DNA from: Nocardiopsis sp. MG754419 | GTDB taxonomy: Bacteria; Actinomycetota; Actinomycetes; Streptosporangiales; Streptosporangiaceae | Assembly: GCF_018207095.1 (NCBI RefSeq) | Contig: NZ_QOCZ01000029.1 | Location: 1 to 45,939 of the forward strand | Reading direction: 5' to 3' | Length of the DNA: 45,939 nt | Part shown: piece by piece, positions 42,572 to 45,939 of the stretch | Numbering within the stretch: the first letter of the stretch is position 1 | Layout: every line of letters starts with the position of its first letter | Notes under the pieces: generated by a model | The model's input: only the letters and a program-made list of their open reading frames with translations | Database searches by the model: none | What the model was told of the DNA's origin: nothing | Program-made: the position numbers and the translations under genes

Positions 42572-44047
42572 ATGCACGAGCTTCGCCTCGTGGCGGTGAG
42601 CGAGGACGGCACCTACCTGGTGCTGGCCAGCGCCGGCCGTGGCACCCGTTTCATGCTGCCCGTCGACGACCGTCTGCGCGCCGCCGTCCGCGGCCAGTTC
42701 TCCCGGCTCGGCCAGTACGAGATCGAAGTGGAGAATCCGTTGCGCCCCAAGGAAATCCAGGCCCGCATCAGGTCCGGCGAGACCGCGGAGGCCATTTCCG
42801 AGATCTCCGGGATACCCATCGAACGGGTGCGCTGGTTCGAGGGACCCGTGCTCCAGGAACGCGAGTACATCGCGCAACAGGCCCAACGCGCGACCGTGCG
42901 CGCCCAGGGCGACGCCGCACCCGGTCCCTCCCTGGAGGAGATCGTCACCAAGCGGATCGGCGCGCACCAGTTGGAGACCGGCGACGCAGAGTGGGACTCG
43001 TGGAAGCGCGAGGACCGCACCTGGCAGCTCAAGCTGGTCTTCCTGCACGGCGGTGACGAACGGGTCGCCCACTGGCTGTACGAACCCAGACACAACACCG
43101 TCACCCCGGCCGACGAGGAGGCCGCGCGGTTCTCCTCGGGTGAGCCCCTGGGCTCGCCCCTCGCGCCGGGGGCCAACGTCACCCCGTTCGCGCCGCGCCG
43201 CAACGAGGCCACCACCGATCTGCCCCGCCTGGACGCACAGTCCGCCGCCGAGCGACGTCACGATCACGTCGCCCCGCGCCGCCTGTCGCCCGCGCAGGAC
43301 ACGCCGTTGGACGAGCCGTTGCGCCCGGCGTCCCGGACGGACCCGTTCGGGGCCCCGGGACGCGAGGAGTCCCGGCGTCCCGCGCAGAACCGCCCCGACC
43401 GCGGGCCGGAGCGCGGGCCCGCACCCGAGCCGGAACGCGCGCCCGCCCGTGAACCGGAGCCGAGGACGGCACGGGGTCCCGAGCGGACGCCCCAGGAGGC
43501 ACCGCCCGCCGCACCGCTTCCCGGGGTCTCCCGGAACGAGCCGCCGCGGCGCCGTTCCGTCGAGGAGCCGCCGATGTGGACCGAGCGTCCGACGGACCGG
43601 CCCACGTGGAACGATCACCCGACCGACCGGCCCACCTGGACCGAACCCGCGGCGGAGCGACCCGAACGCCACGAACGTCCGGAGCGGCCGGAGCGGCCTC
43701 GGCCCGTGGCCGAGTTCGAGGCACCCGCCGCCGAACAGTGGCGGCGTGCCGAACCACAGGTCGGCCCGGAACGCCCGACCGCGCGTCCGTCGCCCGCACA
43801 GCACGAACACGACCCCGAGCCCGCCCCACCGGCCGAACCGGAGCGTCCACGGCGACGCCGGGCCACCATCGACCTGAACGACACGGGCACCCCGCGCCGG
43901 GCGCCGGACGAACAACCGTCCATGCCGGCGGCCACGAGCGGGCCCACGGACGGCGGGGGCGCGACGCCCAAGCGCAAGGGGCGCGGACGCCGTGCGTCGG
44001 TGCCCTCCTGGGACGAGATCATGTTCGGTTCGAAGAAGAACGAGTAG
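42572..44047 (+). CDS. sepH: Septation protein SepH (DUF3071)
   Basis: A 491-residue regulator of cell division that in Streptomyces and mycobacteria binds FtsZ and promotes its assembly. The conserved N-terminal DUF3071 domain spans about 1-210 (MHELRLVAVSEDGTYLVL; KEIQARIRSGETAEAI with a helix-turn-helix-like segment; SWKREDRTWQLKLVF). A long Arg/Pro/Glu-rich, probably disordered linker follows, with tandem TDRPTW- and ERPERP-type repeats near residues 330-375. The C-terminus ends in the conserved basic and aromatic RRASVPSWDEIMFGSKK. The ATG at 42572 has GGGAGG just upstream. Confidence 0.94.
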   Translation: MHELRLVAVSEDGTYLVLASAGRGTRFMLPVDDRLRAAVRGQFSRLGQYEIEVENPLRPKEIQARIRSGETAEAISEISGIPIERVRWFEGPVLQEREYIAQQAQRATVRAQGDAAPGPSLEEIVTKRIGAHQLETGDAEWDSWKREDRTWQLKLVFLHGGDERVAHWLYEPRHNTVTPADEEAARFSSGEPLGSPLAPGANVTPFAPRRNEATTDLPRLDAQSAAERRHDHVAPRRLSPAQDTPLDEPLRPASRTDPFGAPGREESRRPAQNRPDRGPERGPAPEPERAPAREPEPRTARGPERTPQEAPPAAPLPGVSRNEPPRRRSVEEPPMWTERPTDRPTWNDHPTDRPTWTEPAAERPERHERPERPERPRPVAEFEAPAAEQWRRAEPQVGPERPTARPSPAQHEHDPEPAPPAEPERPRRRRATIDLNDTGTPRRAPDEQPSMPAATSGPTDGGGATPKRKGRGRRASVPSWDEIMFGSKKNE

Positions 44048-44058
44048 GCGCGCTCACC

Positions 44059-44110
44059 GACGAACGCGAGGGGGCGACCACCGGCCGGTGGTCGCCCCCT
44101 CGCGTTCGTC
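44059..44110. terminator. Perfect 52-bp palindrome, bidirectional terminator
   Basis: Bases 44059-44084 are the exact reverse complement of 44085-44110 with no spacer, giving a 26-bp arm. It sits in the 89-nt gap between the convergent sepH and PH-domain genes, as expected for a bidirectional terminator, though it is unusually long and perfect. Confidence 0.8.
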
Positions 44111-44136
44111 CCGCTCTCCGGGCCGGCGAGGTCGGC

Positions 44137-45939
44137 TCAGGCGCCGTCCGCGCGGCGACCGTCGTCGGTCTCCGCCAGGAAGGGCCGCACCATCTCCGGG
44201 GTGATCCGCGCGGCGAAGTCGACCGACTCCTTCTGAGAGGCGTCCTGGGCCGTGTACCCGCCCGCGCCGGCGCCCACCGTCACCTGGAGGTCGGCCAGCC
44301 CGGACCGGCGTTGGAACAACGTCTGGGTCCAGGTCCAGCCGATCACCGCCGAGCGCTCGACGGTCGCCTGCCCCCGCTGCAGAGAACCGGAGCGCACACT
44401 CACCCGTGCGCCGTCGTATCCGTGCCCCAGGGAGCGGTAGCGGTCCACGGCCAGAGGCATGCCGAGCACCGCGAGCACCCCGGCCGTCACCGCCAACCAC
44501 GTCACGTCCAGGGCCACCGCCCCCGCCGCCACCACGGCGAACGGCAGCACCGCGCGGGTGAAACGTCGGTACAGGGCGGCCCGGGGGTGCGAGGTCAGCC
44601 GCCCACGGAACAGGTCCAGGGCCCGGTCGACCACCGACTCCACCTCGGTCCGGGGGCCGGTGGGCAGCAGGACCGCGCGGTTGGCGGTGTCGCCCAGACC
44701 GGTGACGATCGCGCGCAGGCGCACCGCCCGGCGCGTGCGTTCGAGGGGACTGTCCAGCTGTTCGTATCCCCGGATGCGTCGCCGCTCCAGGGTGACGCTC
44801 CGCCGGGTGAGCAGCCCGCGTTCGGCGACCAGGGCACCGTCCCGGCCCCGGAGGGTGAACCCCCAGTGGGTGAGGGTGTAGGAGACCACCGCGAAGATCG
44901 GCATGAGCAGCACCAGCACGCCCACGGACACCACGGCGAACACCACCAGGAAGCCCCGGTCGGTGGTGGTCACCCAGCCCACGAGGAAGTCCGTGGCCAT
45001 CTCCCCCGCCGTCTGCTGGACCATGCCGAACAGGGTGGCCAGGACCACGAACGGGGTCACGAGGTACCCCAGGCTGAGCGCCCCGTACAGGTACCAGTTC
45101 CGGGGCATCCGGAAGTAGGTGACGGTGTCGTCGGAGGCCTCCGTCGCGGTGGCGGTGGAGTCGGGGTCGACGGCCACGCCCTCCTCCCCCGCGACGCCGG
45201 GCGCCTTCTCGGTACCCGCGGTGAGCACCGCCTTGCGGTGCAAAAGCTCGCGGCGCAGACGCTCGGCCTCGGCCGCGTCCACGGCGTCGAGTTTGCCGTC
45301 CTCGGTGCCACCCGCCGACCCGGCGGCCGCCTCGATGCGCACCACGGCCACACCGAGCATCCGGTGCAGCAGGGTGCTGGTGACGTCCACCCCGCGCACA
45401 CGTTCGAGGGGAATGGTGCGGCGGGAGCGACGGATGAGGCCGCTGCGGATCTCCAGGCGTTCCTCACCGATCTCGTACCGGAAGGTCTTCCAGGTGACGA
45501 ATCCACCGACGAGCAGACCCAGGATCGCCACGACGGTGGCGGTGAGGATCCACGGGTTGAACCCACCGACCACCAGACCGGCGGCGATCGGCAGGAGCAG
45601 GCTCCTGAGCTGGTTGATCGGACCCACGACCAGGCTGCGCGGACTGAGCCGCCGCGCCGTCTCCGCGCCGAAGGGCTGCCCGTCGACGGTCGATCCCTCG
45701 CCCCACCACGCGCGCGGGGCGCCTGGCTCGGTGCCGTCGGCGGGAGGGGTGGGCCACCAGGTGCGCTCGGTATCACCCGGGGCGCCCTGCGTGTGCGTTC
45801 CGAAATGCCCGGGTCCGAGGTCGTGGTTCCCGGACGGGTCGGGCCACGGTGAGGCCGCGGCCCCGCTCGTCTCGTGCCGTCCGGGTGTGACCGGACGCCC
45901 CGGCCCCGTCCGATCCGTCCGGCCCGTCTGTCGGGTCGA
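44137..45939 (-). CDS. PH-domain (bPH2/YdbT-like) membrane protein, 5' end beyond window
   Basis: At least 601 residues are open to the right edge. An N-terminal region rich in Pro, Gly, Thr and Trp (about 90 residues visible) is followed by paired helices and three bacterial PH (bPH2) domains with helices between them. Each PH copy shows the pattern of RSGLIRRSRRTIPLERVRG or ERGLLTRRSVTLERRRIRG, and a third reads RSGSLQRGQATVERSAV. This is the YdbT/YdbS family, whose role is not settled. The GTG at 45627 could serve as a start, but in-frame coding continues upstream with no stop and contains typical family sequence (ARRLSPRSLVV), so the real start is probably outside the window. Confidence 0.88.
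   Translation of the reverse strand, partial: STRQTGRTDRTGPGRPVTPGRHETSGAAASPWPDPSGNHDLGPGHFGTHTQGAPGDTERTWWPTPPADGTEPGAPRAWWGEGSTVDGQPFGAETARRLSPRSLVVGPINQLRSLLLPIAAGLVVGGFNPWILTATVVAILGLLVGGFVTWKTFRYEIGEERLEIRSGLIRRSRRTIPLERVRGVDVTSTLLHRMLGVAVVRIEAAAGSAGGTEDGKLDAVDAAEAERLRRELLHRKAVLTAGTEKAPGVAGEEGVAVDPDSTATATEASDDTVTYFRMPRNWYLYGALSLGYLVTPFVVLATLFGMVQQTAGEMATDFLVGWVTTTDRGFLVVFAVVSVGVLVLLMPIFAVVSYTLTHWGFTLRGRDGALVAERGLLTRRSVTLERRRIRGYEQLDSPLERTRRAVRLRAIVTGLGDTANRAVLLPTGPRTEVESVVDRALDLFRGRLTSHPRAALYRRFTRAVLPFAVVAAGAVALDVTWLAVTAGVLAVLGMPLAVDRYRSLGHGYDGARVSVRSGSLQRGQATVERSAVIGWTWTQTLFQRRSGLADLQVTVGAGAGGYTAQDASQKESVDFAARITPEMVRPFLAETDDGRRADGA

Noticed and set aside
43560..43700. Short tandem repeats as a CRISPR array
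   Set aside because: The repeats are in-frame coding repeats (TDRPTW and ERPERP types) of the SepH linker, without regular spacers.
42371..43915. A minus-strand frame opposite sepH
   Set aside because: Its Arg/Gly-rich content mirrors the Pro/Glu-rich SepH linker, and no ribosome site or motif is seen.

Overview
The window is about 46 kb of very GC-rich chromosomal DNA. Codons carry strong third-position GC, GTG and TTG starts are common, and most genes belong to actinobacterial core families: SepH, DUF3159, DUF3710, DUF4193, DUF4235, an Fe-S type coproporphyrin ferrochelatase, a CutRS-like two-component system and LLM/F420-type enzymes. The gene order dut/DUF3710/DUF4193/cutRS/inositol phosphatase/ferrochelatase/sepH resembles, from memory, the Streptomyces core chromosome. 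The extra features (a serpin, a short archaeal-type ValS, paired Ser/Thr kinases) suggest a Nocardiopsaceae-like organism (Nocardiopsis, Streptomonospora, Thermobifida). That placement is an inference. There is no sign of phage, transposons, CRISPR, tRNA or rRNA genes, or a biosynthetic cluster.

Layout. (1) 1-7.5 kb, all on the minus strand: two paralogous membrane proteins with a cytoplasmic Cys tail, then a Ser/Thr kinase with a membrane-anchored C-terminus, a potassium-channel-like protein, and a second, near-duplicate kinase cut by the window edge. This is a candidate envelope or ion signalling unit. (2) 7.8-11.9 kb: aconitase with a twin palindromic operator and a structured upstream region, then an F420-dependent oxidoreductase. 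(3) 12.0-15.8 kb: a translationally coupled sigma factor, zinc-type anti-sigma, ABC ATPase and ABC permease operon. (4) 15.8-17.4 kb: a 14-residue leader peptide (MNYYWHKVLPPLHA) ahead of an EamA exporter, then DUF427. (5) 17.7-21.4 kb: a TrmA/RlmD-type RNA methyltransferase, a pair of TrkA-type K+ regulators, and DUF3159. (6) 21.7-24.4 kb: a serpin, a membrane-anchored alpha/beta hydrolase and a PIG-L deacetylase, probably an accessory insertion in an otherwise conserved block. (7) 24.5-29.6 kb: DUF3710, dUTPase, valyl-tRNA synthetase, DUF4235, DUF4193. (8) 30.1-34.0 kb: CutS/CutR-like sensor and regulator behind an unusual leader with two look-alike hairpins and an intrinsic terminator, a 54-residue protein, and an inositol-phosphatase-family enzyme. 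(9) 34.5-38.4 kb: an S9 peptidase and a divergent GntR regulator/PEP-mutase-family lyase pair with a TTGTATACAA operator. (10) 38.4-45.9 kb: coproporphyrin ferrochelatase, a sugar-lactone oxidase, a disordered two-TM protein, SepH, and a PH-domain membrane protein cut by the right edge.

The most attractive regulatory observations are the cutRS leader with its repeated hairpin loop, the aromatic-rich leader peptide before the EamA transporter, the twin aconitase operator, and the kinase-channel-kinase unit with its Cys-tailed membrane partners. Nothing in the window is clearly a new defence or mobile system. All functional calls come from reading the translations and from family knowledge, without any database search.
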